DNA of 64,000 nucleotides from an uncultured Lachnospiraceae bacterium (GTDB lineage: Bacteria > Bacillota > Clostridia > Lachnospirales > Lachnospiraceae), in the NCBI GenBank assembly GCA_900551895.1, contig URXX01000006.1, positions 1 to 64,000 of the forward strand, in the 5' to 3' direction. Of this stretch, positions 46,401 through 55,845 are shown in pieces. The position numbers were made by a program, and so were the translations under genes. The first letter of the stretch is position 1, and the number at the start of each line of letters is the position of its first letter. The notes beneath the pieces are model-generated. The model was given only the letters and a program-made list of their open reading frames with translations. It was not told the origin of the DNA and made no database searches.

Positions 46401-48992
46401 CCTGTAGGAACTAAACCTGCATTACCGGAATCAAGAACAGCATATTTAAGTAACGGTGAAGTGATGGATGTTGCATTCCCTGTTAAATGGGAAGACAAAG
46501 ACGCTTCTGTATATAATCAAGTTGGAACGGTTACCGTAAACGGAACAGCAAACGTATTAGGTAAAGAGGTAACAGTAACTGCAACAGTGCGTGTGGCTAA
46601 TAAAGATGTTGCAATCGGAGACAGTGTTTCAGGACAGGCAAGTATTTTGAAACAGGATATTCCTGAAAATATGCAGTCAGATACTTTATCAGCGATCAAA
46701 GATGGCAAAATAGAAAAAGATGCTAACCTTGACGGCGGAAAAAATGAAAGTGTGTGGACAAACTTTAAAAACTCAAATGACGGAAATGATAATAAAGCTG
46801 AAATTACATTTGGATATGATACACAGCAGGTTATCGGAGAAATTGTAATTCATTTCTTTAAAGATAGTTACAGTGCAAGATTCCCAGATGCAAATACAAC
46901 CAAAATTTCTGTTTCTGAAACAGAAAATGGTCCATGGATACCTGTAGAAACAACAGAGCAAATCGGCACAGAGAAAAATGATATTAAACCATACACATAC
47001 AAATTAAATGCGCCGGTTTCAGCGACATTTGTGAAATTTGAAATAACAAATAAAGACGAGCAGTTAGAGGGACGTAAACCATGTACAGGTATTACAGAAA
47101 TCGAGTTAAAGAAAGCAACAACTTCCTTTAAGACAAATACAACTGCCACATTAGGCAAATTAACAGTAAATGGTGTAGAGTTGACAAAAGAACAACTTGC
47201 ATCAGGAAAATATACAACATCTGCACTTATAGCAAATGTTATAGCAGAAGCAAAAGATAACGCAGCCGTAACAGTTCTTCCAAAGAATACAGACAATCAG
47301 ATTAAAATTATCATGGAATCAGAAGACCACAAAACAACAAATACATTTACAATCTTCTTAAATGATAAAGACCCTGATGTATATTATCCAAACGAAGACA
47401 TTACACCATCAGCGCCGTTCTCATTACCAAGTCCGGATGCTCATGAAGGTGATGTTAGATATGTCTTGGATGGAGATGTAGATACGCACTGGCATACAAA
47501 CTGGCGTAATGGTGCTACAGCAAGTGATATTAAGAATCGTGAAATTACATTAACATTAAAAGAAGCAACTACAATCGATGCAATGAATTATCATCCTCGT
47601 GTATATGGTGGTGGAAATGGTCGTGTGACAAAATATAAAGTTTTATATAGTGTGGACGGCACAACATTTAAAGACACAGACGTATGTGCAGAAGGAACAA
47701 TTTCAAAAGATAAAGCAGACTGGACATTACTTACATTTACAAAACCGGTAAAAGCAAAAGCATTCAAATTAATCGGTGTTGAAACATATTCTGACCAAGC
47801 AAATGGTATGAATAAACATATGGCAGTTGCTGAGTTACGTTTAAGAATGCACAGAGAAACAACAGATATTTCTGATGCGGCAAACAAAGTAACAATCGAC
47901 CCTATTGCAAAACAGAAAGTGGATGTTGTAGATGAAAAACATCCTGTAGAACCACAGGTAACTGTAAAACAGAATGGAAAAGCCTTAACATACGGTATTG
48001 ATTACAAAGTAAGTTACGCAGATAATACAAAAGAAGGTACTGCAAAAGCAATTGTAACAGGTATTGGAAAATACTCAGGAACATTGGAAACTACTTTTGC
48101 AATCGAAAAGAACCCTGTAGTTTTAACAAGCATTGCAGTAAAAACATCACCAAAAACAGATTACCATGTAGGTGATACATTCAATCCGGAAGGATTAGTA
48201 TTAAGTGTATTCTATAGTGACAATACATCATCAGAAGTTGCTTACACAGCAGAAACAAAAGATAAATTTACATTTGCACCTTCTTTGGAAACAGCCTTAA
48301 AAGAAACTGACGAAGTTGTAACAGTAACTTATGAAGGTAAAACAACAGAAGTTAAAGTAAATGTAACAGAAAAACAGGAATCTGCTGTAAGAAAAGCATT
48401 AGAAGAAAGAGTAAAATTTGCTCAGACAATTACTTCAAACGGATACACAGCAGATAGTTACAGTGCATTTAAAGCAGTATTAAAAGCAGCGGAAGAAACA
48501 TTAGCAAATGAAAATGCTACAGACGCTCAGTTGCAGTCAGCATTAGATAACTTAAATGCCGGAATTAACGGATTAAAAGAGGAATCGGTAAAACCAAATC
48601 CTAATCCAAATCCAAATCCGGATGAAAATGGCGACCGCGATGAACTTCGTGCAAAATTGCAGAAATTCTATGATGAATGCTTAGCATACTATAAAGAAGG
48701 AAACTATTCTAAAGACAACTGGAAAGTTTACGAAGATGCAATGGCACAGGCTAAAGCAGTGCTGGATAACGAAAATGCAACAGAAAAAGAATTGAAAGAT
48801 GCACTTTCAGACTTAATTAATGCAACAAAACGCTTAAATGATGAAGGAAAGGCTGAAGGACAAAATCCTCCAACACCACCGACAAGCATTGAAACAGGCG
48901 ACCAGGCACCAATCACAATGATTGTTGTGTTAATGGTAGTTGCAGTTGTAGCAATCGTTGGTATCGTTGTTTACAAAAGAAAAAAGAGATAA
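43416..48992 (+). CDS. Surface GH2 beta-galactosidase, multidomain, sortase-anchored
   Basis: Removes terminal beta-linked galactose from extracellular glycans. 1858 residues: signal peptide (to about 32); GH2 sugar-binding domain (WRNISLPHDYSIEQEY, GGTGWYRKHF); Ig-like domain; GH2 barrel with acid/base E476 in WSLGNEIQEG and nucleophile E565 in YGSETASS, followed by GEYVWTGFDYIGEPTPW. The layout is that of pneumococcal BgaA. Then come DUF4982-like and Ig-like (Big_4 type, about 905-1060) modules, two F5/8 type C-like modules (about 1070-1210 and 1325-1480), another Ig/Big-like pair, two FIVAR modules, and IETGDQ with membrane tail KRKKR. IETGD differs at two places from the VKTGD of most others. 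A terminator follows. Confidence 0.94.
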   Translation: MNKFTKGTARFGATLLTAVLTMSCFSPLATANASIDVRTQSQTQMSSDKEVVYVNTVNNATERTQNFDANWKFYLGDAGNAQTSNFDDSKWRNISLPHDYSIEQEYSKQMEAESGYLPGGTGWYRKHFTVGNELKGKEIRLDFDGVYMNSTVYINGEELGTHPYGYTPFSFDLTDHIKFGEENVIAVKVDHKTPSSRWYSGSGIYRSVNLTVTDAVNVALNGTKVETPELATNKTTVKTTVKTTVENDGKEAKDVVLTHKVFEKGKPSAVIGETTTQKTTVQPNNKADINAEFTVSNPKLWDIENPNLYTVRTEVKVGDKVVDTYDTEYGFRYTEFNKDRGYYLNGKPVKLKGVCMHHDQGALGAVANRRAIERQVEILQEMGCNSIRVTHNPAAQHLIDVCNEKGILVVEEIFDGWHHAKNGNTEDFAKYFNKQIGKTELIGATSTMTWAEFSLKATLKRDQNAPSVIMWSLGNEIQEGAGYSDYDEKVPDLIKWAQDVDTTKELTIGSNQVKNEPTNSGDTEHSKVADKITAAGGSSGTNYTKGNGYNDLRRKHPDWKIYGSETASSINSRGVYHTKGQDNNTQELTSYDKSAVSWGALANDAWYDVVTRDFVAGEYVWTGFDYIGEPTPWNGTDAGAKGKWPSPKNSFFGIIDTAGMPKDSYYLYQSQWNDKVNTLHVLPTWNREEIQLDNGNAEVVVYSDAPKVELWLTPKGSTEAKKVGEEQTITKKTTSVGHSYYENGDTKKLYRTWNVKYEEGTLEARAFDEKGNRITDTKGRASVTTADKEAKLQVKADRSEIKANGTDLSYLQIDVVDAKGNIVPNADDKVKVEVTGDGTLVGLDNGWQTDHDSYKGTERRVYNGSGIAIVQSTKNAGTINVKVSAEGLGEQTVTLKTTADTTGGQQQVVVDSFFMEKNYYVKVGNQPSLPETIEVRYSDGKKEQKAVKWDTITDEQVNKTGAFTVNGTVDGKHKVSVRVNMIDEVGGLLNYSTAVPVGTKPALPESRTAYLSNGEVMDVAFPVKWEDKDASVYNQVGTVTVNGTANVLGKEVTVTATVRVANKDVAIGDSVSGQASILKQDIPENMQSDTLSAIKDGKIEKDANLDGGKNESVWTNFKNSNDGNDNKAEITFGYDTQQVIGEIVIHFFKDSYSARFPDANTTKISVSETENGPWIPVETTEQIGTEKNDIKPYTYKLNAPVSATFVKFEITNKDEQLEGRKPCTGITEIELKKATTSFKTNTTATLGKLTVNGVELTKEQLASGKYTTSALIANVIAEAKDNAAVTVLPKNTDNQIKIIMESEDHKTTNTFTIFLNDKDPDVYYPNEDITPSAPFSLPSPDAHEGDVRYVLDGDVDTHWHTNWRNGATASDIKNREITLTLKEATTIDAMNYHPRVYGGGNGRVTKYKVLYSVDGTTFKDTDVCAEGTISKDKADWTLLTFTKPVKAKAFKLIGVETYSDQANGMNKHMAVAELRLRMHRETTDISDAANKVTIDPIAKQKVDVVDEKHPVEPQVTVKQNGKALTYGIDYKVSYADNTKEGTAKAIVTGIGKYSGTLETTFAIEKNPVVLTSIAVKTSPKTDYHVGDTFNPEGLVLSVFYSDNTSSEVAYTAETKDKFTFAPSLETALKETDEVVTVTYEGKTTEVKVNVTEKQESAVRKALEERVKFAQTITSNGYTADSYSAFKAVLKAAEETLANENATDAQLQSALDNLNAGINGLKEESVKPNPNPNPNPDENGDRDELRAKLQKFYDECLAYYKEGNYSKDNWKVYEDAMAQAKAVLDNENATEKELKDALSDLINATKRLNDEGKAEGQNPPTPPTSIETGDQAPITMIVVLMVVAVVAIVGIVVYKRKKR

Positions 48993-49010
48993 GTTGTAAA
49001 AACTAGATAG

Positions 49011-49047
49011 AAAAATCCCGTTTCAGAAATGGAACGGGATTTTTTTT
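49011..49047 (+). terminator. Terminator after the GH2 gene
   Basis: AAAATCCCGTTTC and GGAACGGGATTTT form the stem around AGAAAT, followed by a T run. Confidence 0.9.
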
Positions 49048-49056
49048 GAACAGTAT

Positions 49057-49085
49057 TTGAAAAACATATAATCCTATGTTATAAT
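49057..49085 (+). promoter_or_regulatory. Promoter of the compact GH20 gene
   Basis: TTGAAA at 49057-49062, 17-base spacer, TATAAT at 49080-49085. Confidence 0.75.
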
Positions 49086-49171
49086 CAGAACGTTATTTTC
49101 GCAAAAAGGAGGGAAGGGAAAAAGTAACTTATTAATTCAAATTTTAAAGACAACAAAAGGAGAAAAGCAAA

Positions 49172-50905
49172 ATGAAATTTATGAAAAAATTACTTGCGGT
49201 AACACTTGCTTTCGGTATTGTTTTAAGCGGAGCAAGTCTTACTACTGGCGAGGCAGCAACAGTTAAGGCAGCAGAAGAACAGAACTTGAAAAGTGTTTTC
49301 TCAATCGATGCGGGAAGAAAATACTTTAGTGTAGACCAGTTAAAAACAATTATTAATAAAGCATACCAGAACGGTTACACAGACGTTCAAATTTTATTGG
49401 GAAATGATGCTCTTCGTTTTTATTTAGACGATATGTCATTAGAAGTAAATGGAACATCATATGCCAGCGATGCGGTGAAAAATGCTCTTACAGAAGGAAA
49501 TAATGAGTATTACAAAGACCCTAATGGAAACGCACTTACACAGGCTGAAATGGATGAAGTTCTTGCATATGCAGAATACAGAGGATTAAATGTCATTCCG
49601 GTTATCAACAGCCCTGGACATATGGACTCTATCTTAACAGCAATGGAAAAATTAGGAATTGAAAATCCACAGTTTGACGGTTCTATCCGTACAGTAGATT
49701 TGAATAATGACAAAGCGATTGCATTTACAAAAGCATTAATCGGAAAATATGCAAAATATTTTGGCAATAAAGGCTGTGAAATTTTCAACTTAGGTTGTGA
49801 TGAATATGCAAACGACAAAAACACAGGTGGCTGGGCAAACTTACAGAAAACAGGTTTGTATAGAAAATTTGTAACTTATGTAAATGATTTATCTGCTATG
49901 GTAAAAAAAGAAGGAATGAAACCAATGTGTTTCAATGACGGTGTTTACTACAAAAGTACAGAGGAATTTGGAACATTTGATAAGGACCTTATTATTTCAT
50001 ACTGGACTTCAGGATGGTGGGGATATGATGTAGCAAAACCAATTTATTTTGCAAATAAGGGTCACAAAATTTTAAATACAAATGATGGTTGGTACTGGGT
50101 AATTGGAAACTATGATAAAGCAGAGCATGGAAACGGATATATCTATGACAATGCGGTTAAAAATATCAAAGAAAAAGACTTTACTTCAGTAACTGGTGCA
50201 AAACCGGGAGAAAATATTGCAATCATCGGAAGTATGCAGGCTGTATGGTGTGATTATCCGGAAGAAGTTTACGAAGAAGATAAAGTTCTTGGACTTATGG
50301 ATTTATTTTCTACAACACATGGAAAATATATAGTTCGTCCAGCAGATTATACAAAAGTAGATGAAGCAATCGCTAAAATTCCTTCTGATTTAAGTGTATA
50401 TACAGAAGAAACAGTAAATGCTCTTAACACAGCAAAAGATGCTGTTGTAAGAAATAAAAGAGTGACAGAACAGGAAGTTGTTGACGGATATGCAGATGCA
50501 ATCTATGCAGCAATCGATGCTTTAGTTTACAAAACAGCAGATTATACAAAAGTAGATGAAGCAATCGCTAAAGCAGAAGCGTTAAATAAAGCGGATTACA
50601 AAGATTTCTCAGCAGTAGAGAAAGCAATCAAAGCAGTAAAACGTGATTTAGACATTACAAAACAAGCAGAAGTAGACGCTATGGCAAAAGCCATTGAAGA
50701 TGCTATCGCAGCATTAGAGAAAAAAGCACCTACTACAAGCGGAACAACAAATGGGACAACAAACGGTGGAAATACAACAGATGGTACATCTGATACAATT
50801 AAAACAGGTGACACAACAAACATGACATTATGGTTCATGATGTTAGTTGTATCTGCAGGTTTAGCAGGAATGTTCTACGCAAGAAAACGCAAAGAAAATA
50901 GATAA
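49172..50905 (+). CDS. Compact surface GH20 beta-hexosaminidase with two FIVAR modules
   Basis: 577 residues: signal peptide (to about 35), a GH20 barrel only (about 40-390) with the substrate-assisted Asp-Glu pair D210-E211 in NLGCDEYAND, VIPVINSPGHMDSI, SYWTSGWWG and MQAVWCDYPEE, then two FIVAR modules (about 392-455 and 457-520) and IKTGDT with membrane tail. It lacks the GH20b and carbohydrate-binding modules of the other two GH20 proteins and resembles the StrH-type barrel of streptococci. A 36-base stretch at 50342 recurs exactly at 50537, one in each FIVAR module. Substrate is likely terminal beta-GlcNAc, by family. Confidence 0.9.
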   Translation: MKFMKKLLAVTLAFGIVLSGASLTTGEAATVKAAEEQNLKSVFSIDAGRKYFSVDQLKTIINKAYQNGYTDVQILLGNDALRFYLDDMSLEVNGTSYASDAVKNALTEGNNEYYKDPNGNALTQAEMDEVLAYAEYRGLNVIPVINSPGHMDSILTAMEKLGIENPQFDGSIRTVDLNNDKAIAFTKALIGKYAKYFGNKGCEIFNLGCDEYANDKNTGGWANLQKTGLYRKFVTYVNDLSAMVKKEGMKPMCFNDGVYYKSTEEFGTFDKDLIISYWTSGWWGYDVAKPIYFANKGHKILNTNDGWYWVIGNYDKAEHGNGYIYDNAVKNIKEKDFTSVTGAKPGENIAIIGSMQAVWCDYPEEVYEEDKVLGLMDLFSTTHGKYIVRPADYTKVDEAIAKIPSDLSVYTEETVNALNTAKDAVVRNKRVTEQEVVDGYADAIYAAIDALVYKTADYTKVDEAIAKAEALNKADYKDFSAVEKAIKAVKRDLDITKQAEVDAMAKAIEDAIAALEKKAPTTSGTTNGTTNGGNTTDGTSDTIKTGDTTNMTLWFMMLVVSAGLAGMFYARKRKENR

Positions 50906-50911
50906 ATATTG

Positions 50912-50954
50912 AAAGGATGTAGTAAAAAATAACCAAATACTACGTCCTTTTTTT
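50912..50954 (+). terminator. Terminator formed by a degenerate copy of the palindromic repeat
   Basis: AAAGGATGTAGTA (50912-50924) pairs with TACTACGTCCTTT (50938-50950), then TTTT. The arm matches the GGACGTAGT repeat core with one base changed to give a G-U pair. Confidence 0.8.
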
Positions 50955-51048
50955 GTATATTTTATCATATATCATATAGCGGTGATGTTTGATATAATCC
51001 ATAGATAGTGAAAAGTTATGTAAAATAGAAAGAGAAAGGGAAAAGTAT

Positions 51049-54000
51049 ATGAAAAAGAAACAAGTAGTAAGTGGATTGCTATCAGCTGCCATGATTATGA
51101 ATGTAGCATTGGTTGATATGGGACCTGTACAGGCAGCTACACAGATGAATTTAGCATTAAACAGACCAACTTCTGCATCTAGTTATGAGAAGCCGGCAGG
51201 ACAGCCGGAAAAGACAGCGCCTTCAAAGGCAGTTGACGGTAATCTTGAAACATGGTGGGGAACAGATCAGAACAAGGCAAAAAACGAACATATTGAAGTG
51301 ACTTTAGACGGTGTTCAGACAGTAAAACAGATTAACGTACATTTTGAGAGAGATGATGTAGGACAGAATATTAAAAAGTTTAAAGTAGAAATTAAAAAAG
51401 AAAACGACGAATATGAAAAAGTCTATGAAAATACTACTAACAGAGCAAAAAGCGTAGAAACAATTACACTGGCTGAAGCAAAACAGGCAAAAGCAGTTAA
51501 AGTAACAATACTGGACGCCGACGGTGGAACATTGAACTGGGTAAATGTAGGAATTCGTGAGATTGAAGTGTATGCTCAGGATATTGAGGCAACAGAAAAT
51601 AAAAACCATATGCTCACAGCGAAGAGTGTAACAGCATCTTCCAAAGAAGTGGATCAGTTTGGTGCAGATAAGTTAAAAGATGGAAAATACGGAAGAGATA
51701 ACCGTTGGGCAAGTGCAGAGAATACATATCAAAATCAGTGGGTAAAAGCAGAACTTGCAAAACCGACAATGATTAAAGAAATGAAAGTAAAACTGTTCAA
51801 TCGTGATGTTGCACCTTCTCCTTCAAATGTAAAAGGATTTAACTTAAAATATACAGACATTAGCGGTGCAGAAAAAACAGTTAAAGTAGACAATGTAAAA
51901 GAAACAGGAAAAGAAGGATATAAGACAGACTTAGTTTATACATTTGCTGAACCGATTTGTGCAACAAAAATTGAGTTAAAGGACTTTGATGTACTCGTTA
52001 AAGATACTTCTAATAAAGGTTACAACAACATTAGTATAGAAGAAATTGAATTATATTCTAATCAACAGGCTCAAGCCCCGACAGAAAATACATTAGACAG
52101 TGTTATTGCGGGATTAAAAGGCGGAACAGTTGAAAAAGATGCGACAACATTTACATTACCTACAGTACCACAAGGATTTACAATTAAAATTAATGGTGCA
52201 GATTTTGAACAGATTATTGCAAAAGATGGTAAAGTACAGCATCCATTGACAGATAAGTTAGTAAAAGTTTCTTTTGAAGTTTCCGATAGTAAAGGAAATA
52301 AAAAAGTTACAGGTGATTATGATTACACTGTAAAAGGGCTTCACGAAACGGTAGAAGGAAAGAATGCGAAACCGGTTGTGATTCCGGAAATTCAAGAATG
52401 GTATTCTAATTCAGACAAAAAAGTAAGCACAGATAAATTAACTAAAGTTGTTTACAATGATGAAAAGTTAAAACCGATTGTAGATGAGTTTGTAAAAGAT
52501 TATAAAGATTTCTCGGGAAAAACATTGACAGTTTCTAAAGGAGAGGCACAGGCAAACGCATTTAACTTTACATTGAAAGCGCCTGATGAACTTCTTGGAG
52601 AAGAAGGATACACGATGGACATCAAGGAAGACCGCATCAATGTGGATTCTGTAAGTGTAACGGGAAATATGTACGGTATGCAGACTGTTTTACAGATGTA
52701 CAAAGAGAATAGTAAAGAATACAAAGTAGGACAGATGCGTGATTATCCTCGTTTCCAGACTCGTGGTTTATTGCTTGACGTGGCTAGAAAACCGATTTCT
52801 TTAGAGATAATGAAAGAAATCACAAGAACAATGCGTTACTATAAAATGAATGACTTCCAAGCACATTTATCAGATAACTATATTTTCTTAGAAAATTATG
52901 GTAAACATGATAAGGAAAATGAAGCGTTTAAGGCGTATGAAGCATTCCGTTTGGAATCAAGTTTAACAAATGATAAAGGAGAATCTCCTACAGCAAAAGA
53001 TTACTCTATTTCTAAGAAAGAATTTAGAGAATTTATTCAGGAAGAACGTGCGCTGGGAATGAAAGTCGTTCCGGAGATTGACGTACCTGCTCATGCTACA
53101 TCCTTTACAAAAGTTTGGCCTGAATTAATGGTAAAAAATCAAGTTTCTTCATTGAATGCTAAGCGTCCGTTAATTGACCATTTTGATTTAACAAATCCAA
53201 AAGCGGTAGCTAAGATTGAAGAAATTTTCGATGATTATACAAAAGGGGAAAATCCGACATTTGATAAAGATACAACAGTACATATCGGTGCAGACGAATT
53301 TTTATACAACTATAAATCTTACCGTGACTTTGTAAACAAATTAGTTCCTCATGTGAAAGAAACGAATCCGGTTCGTATGTGGGGTGGTTTGACATGGATT
53401 AAAGACAATCCTGTAACACCGATTAAACCGGAAGCAATTGAAAATGTCGAAATGAACTTGTGGTCTAGTGATTGGGCAGACGGAATTGAAATGTATGACA
53501 TGGGATATAAATTAATTAATACAATTGATAACTATGGTTATATGGTTCCGGACGGAAGTAAGACTAGAAAAGATGCTTACGGTGACTTACTAAATGTAAA
53601 CAGAGTTTTTGACAGTTTTGAAGCGAGCAAAGTAAAAACAAAACGTAACGGTTATCAGTCTGTTCCTTCAGGGGATGACCAGATGTTAGGAGCGGCATTT
53701 GCAATTTGGAGTGATAACATTGATAAGAATGCTTCAGGTTTGACAGAGTCAGATTTATACTGGAGATTCTTTGACGCTTTACCATTCTATGCAGAAAAAA
53801 CATGGGCAGCAACAGGTAAAGAAAAGGGAACTGCCGATAAATTAGCAAAACTTGCTCAGGATAAAGGAACAGGTCCTAATACAAATCCATATTATCAGGA
53901 AGATAAAAAAGGCGATAATTATGCAGAGTATAAATTTGAAGGAAATTTAAATGACTCTTCTGAAAACAAACGTAACCTTGAAAATGGTAAAAATGCGGAA

Positions 54001-55830
54001 GTAAAAGACGGAGCACTACATTTGAAAGATAAAGAAAGTTATGTAACATCTCCTATTGAACAGTTGGGAAATGGAAATGCACTTTCATTTGACATCAAAT
54101 TAGATAAACCTTCAAAACCGGGCGATATTATTTTTGAAGAAACAGCGCCATACGGAACACATGATATTCGTGTGATGAACAATGGAAAACTTGGATTTAC
54201 AAGAGAATTATATGATTACTACTTTGACTATGAACTTCCTGTTGGAAAACAGGTGAACATTCAGATTGTCGTTCGCCAGCAGAGTGCGAAATTGTATGTG
54301 GACGGACAATTTGTCAGCGATGCAAAAGGTAGATTCTTCCATAATAATATGGTAAAGAAAGATAATATTTCTCATGCAACATTTGCACTTCCATTGGAAA
54401 GAATCGGTTCAAAATCTGATTCAATTGAAGCAGAAATTGACAATGTTGTTGTGACAACAGCGCCGGAAGTAAAAGATGAGTACAACAAATCAGCATGGAC
54501 AGGTAAGACAAACTCAGAAACATTAAATGGTGGCGATAAAGAAGGAGAAATCACAAAGGCATTTGATAAAAAAGCAAATACACACTGGCACTCAAACTGG
54601 AATGGTGCTACAGATAAAGTAGAAAACATTGACGGTAAAAAAGGAAACTTAAATGAAATCTGGGCAGAAATTGATTTCCATAAAGGTTACACAATCAATC
54701 AATTCTCATTCACACCGAGAACAGATACAAACAGCGGTTATGTAACAAGAGCGTCATTATATGTGAAAAATTCTGCTAATGGCGAATGGAAAGAAGTTGC
54801 CAAAGACCAGAAATTTGCAAATAATGGTTCAAAGAAAACATTTACATTCGATGAACAGGAAGTATTTGGAGTAAAATTTGTAGCAACACAGTCAAGTGAT
54901 GGTTGGGTAACTGTATCAGAATTTGATATGGCAAATGCACCACAGAAAACATACACTGTGTTTGTACAGGCAGAAGAAGGCGGTAGAGTAGAAGGCGGCA
55001 AAGATGTTGCGGCAGGAGAAAATGTAACGGTAAAAGCAACTGCAAATGAAGGATACAGATTTGCAGGCTGGTACAATTCTTTAGGAACAAAAGTTTCTGA
55101 TGTGGCAGAGTATACATTCAAAGTAACAGGAAACACTGCTTTAACAGCAAAATTTGAAAAAACAGATGCGCCTGTTGACCCTGTAGAAAAATATACAGTA
55201 ACAGTACAGTCGGCAGACGAAACAATGGGAACAGTTTCCGGCGGCGGAGAATTTAACAAAGGCGAAAAGGCAACTGTAACAGCAGAAGCAAAAGAAGGAT
55301 ATAAATTTGTAAACTGGACAGTAAACGGAGTGGAAGTAAGCACAGATGCAGCGTACACATTTGAAGTAAAAGAAAAAGTGGACTTAACTGCAAACTTTAA
55401 AAAGGTAGAAGAACAAAAACCGGAAAAACCTTCAAAAGATGCTTTGCATGATGCTTTGGCAGCAGCAGGAAAACTGAATGAAAAGGATTATACAGCGGAC
55501 AGTTGGAAAGTATTTGCGGATGCATTAAAAGACGCACAGAAAGTATATGATAATGAAAATGCAACAGAAAAAGAAATTGCAGATGCATTAAAGGCGTTAA
55601 AAGATGCACAGGATAAACTTGTAAAGGCGGATACAGAAAAACCGGAAAATCCACAGAATCCACAAAACCCACAAAATCCGGAAACACCTGATAATAAACC
55701 AAATCAGAAACCGAATACAAAACCAAATAAACCTGTGAAAACAGGAGATGAAGCGCCAATTCTTCCGTTGACAGCAACAATTGCGGGACTTGGAGCAGCA
55801 ATAGCACTTCTGTTTAAGAAGAGAAGATAG
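51049..55830 (+). CDS. Surface GH20 hexosaminidase/lacto-N-biosidase-like, multidomain
   Basis: 1593 residues: signal peptide (to about 29); two F5/8 type C modules (about 35-175 and 185-345, MNLALNRPTSAS and VTASSKEV); GH20b (about 440-565); GH20 barrel with D749-E750 in VHIGADEFLYN and LLLDVARKPISLE; LamG-like module (about 960-1140); another F5/8-like module (about 1145-1300); two Bacterial_repeat (InlB-like) units (EGYRFAGWYNS, EGYKFVNWTVNG); one FIVAR module; a Pro/Asn linker; VKTGDE and membrane tail. Domain order copies the 7716-12470 gene, so they are paralogues. -10 TATAAT at 50993 lies ahead. The next gene starts 15 bases after it, with GGAG before ATG. Confidence 0.93.
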   Translation: MKKKQVVSGLLSAAMIMNVALVDMGPVQAATQMNLALNRPTSASSYEKPAGQPEKTAPSKAVDGNLETWWGTDQNKAKNEHIEVTLDGVQTVKQINVHFERDDVGQNIKKFKVEIKKENDEYEKVYENTTNRAKSVETITLAEAKQAKAVKVTILDADGGTLNWVNVGIREIEVYAQDIEATENKNHMLTAKSVTASSKEVDQFGADKLKDGKYGRDNRWASAENTYQNQWVKAELAKPTMIKEMKVKLFNRDVAPSPSNVKGFNLKYTDISGAEKTVKVDNVKETGKEGYKTDLVYTFAEPICATKIELKDFDVLVKDTSNKGYNNISIEEIELYSNQQAQAPTENTLDSVIAGLKGGTVEKDATTFTLPTVPQGFTIKINGADFEQIIAKDGKVQHPLTDKLVKVSFEVSDSKGNKKVTGDYDYTVKGLHETVEGKNAKPVVIPEIQEWYSNSDKKVSTDKLTKVVYNDEKLKPIVDEFVKDYKDFSGKTLTVSKGEAQANAFNFTLKAPDELLGEEGYTMDIKEDRINVDSVSVTGNMYGMQTVLQMYKENSKEYKVGQMRDYPRFQTRGLLLDVARKPISLEIMKEITRTMRYYKMNDFQAHLSDNYIFLENYGKHDKENEAFKAYEAFRLESSLTNDKGESPTAKDYSISKKEFREFIQEERALGMKVVPEIDVPAHATSFTKVWPELMVKNQVSSLNAKRPLIDHFDLTNPKAVAKIEEIFDDYTKGENPTFDKDTTVHIGADEFLYNYKSYRDFVNKLVPHVKETNPVRMWGGLTWIKDNPVTPIKPEAIENVEMNLWSSDWADGIEMYDMGYKLINTIDNYGYMVPDGSKTRKDAYGDLLNVNRVFDSFEASKVKTKRNGYQSVPSGDDQMLGAAFAIWSDNIDKNASGLTESDLYWRFFDALPFYAEKTWAATGKEKGTADKLAKLAQDKGTGPNTNPYYQEDKKGDNYAEYKFEGNLNDSSENKRNLENGKNAEVKDGALHLKDKESYVTSPIEQLGNGNALSFDIKLDKPSKPGDIIFEETAPYGTHDIRVMNNGKLGFTRELYDYYFDYELPVGKQVNIQIVVRQQSAKLYVDGQFVSDAKGRFFHNNMVKKDNISHATFALPLERIGSKSDSIEAEIDNVVVTTAPEVKDEYNKSAWTGKTNSETLNGGDKEGEITKAFDKKANTHWHSNWNGATDKVENIDGKKGNLNEIWAEIDFHKGYTINQFSFTPRTDTNSGYVTRASLYVKNSANGEWKEVAKDQKFANNGSKKTFTFDEQEVFGVKFVATQSSDGWVTVSEFDMANAPQKTYTVFVQAEEGGRVEGGKDVAAGENVTVKATANEGYRFAGWYNSLGTKVSDVAEYTFKVTGNTALTAKFEKTDAPVDPVEKYTVTVQSADETMGTVSGGGEFNKGEKATVTAEAKEGYKFVNWTVNGVEVSTDAAYTFEVKEKVDLTANFKKVEEQKPEKPSKDALHDALAAAGKLNEKDYTADSWKVFADALKDAQKVYDNENATEKEIADALKALKDAQDKLVKADTEKPENPQNPQNPQNPETPDNKPNQKPNTKPNKPVKTGDEAPILPLTATIAGLGAAIALLFKKRR

Positions 55831-55845
55831 TTTGAGGAGAAAAGG

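Noticed and set aside
54738..55358. Minus-strand frame of 206 codons within the GH20 gene
   Set aside because: Long only because of the biased composition of the + strand gene; Ser/Thr/Val-rich and without start signals.
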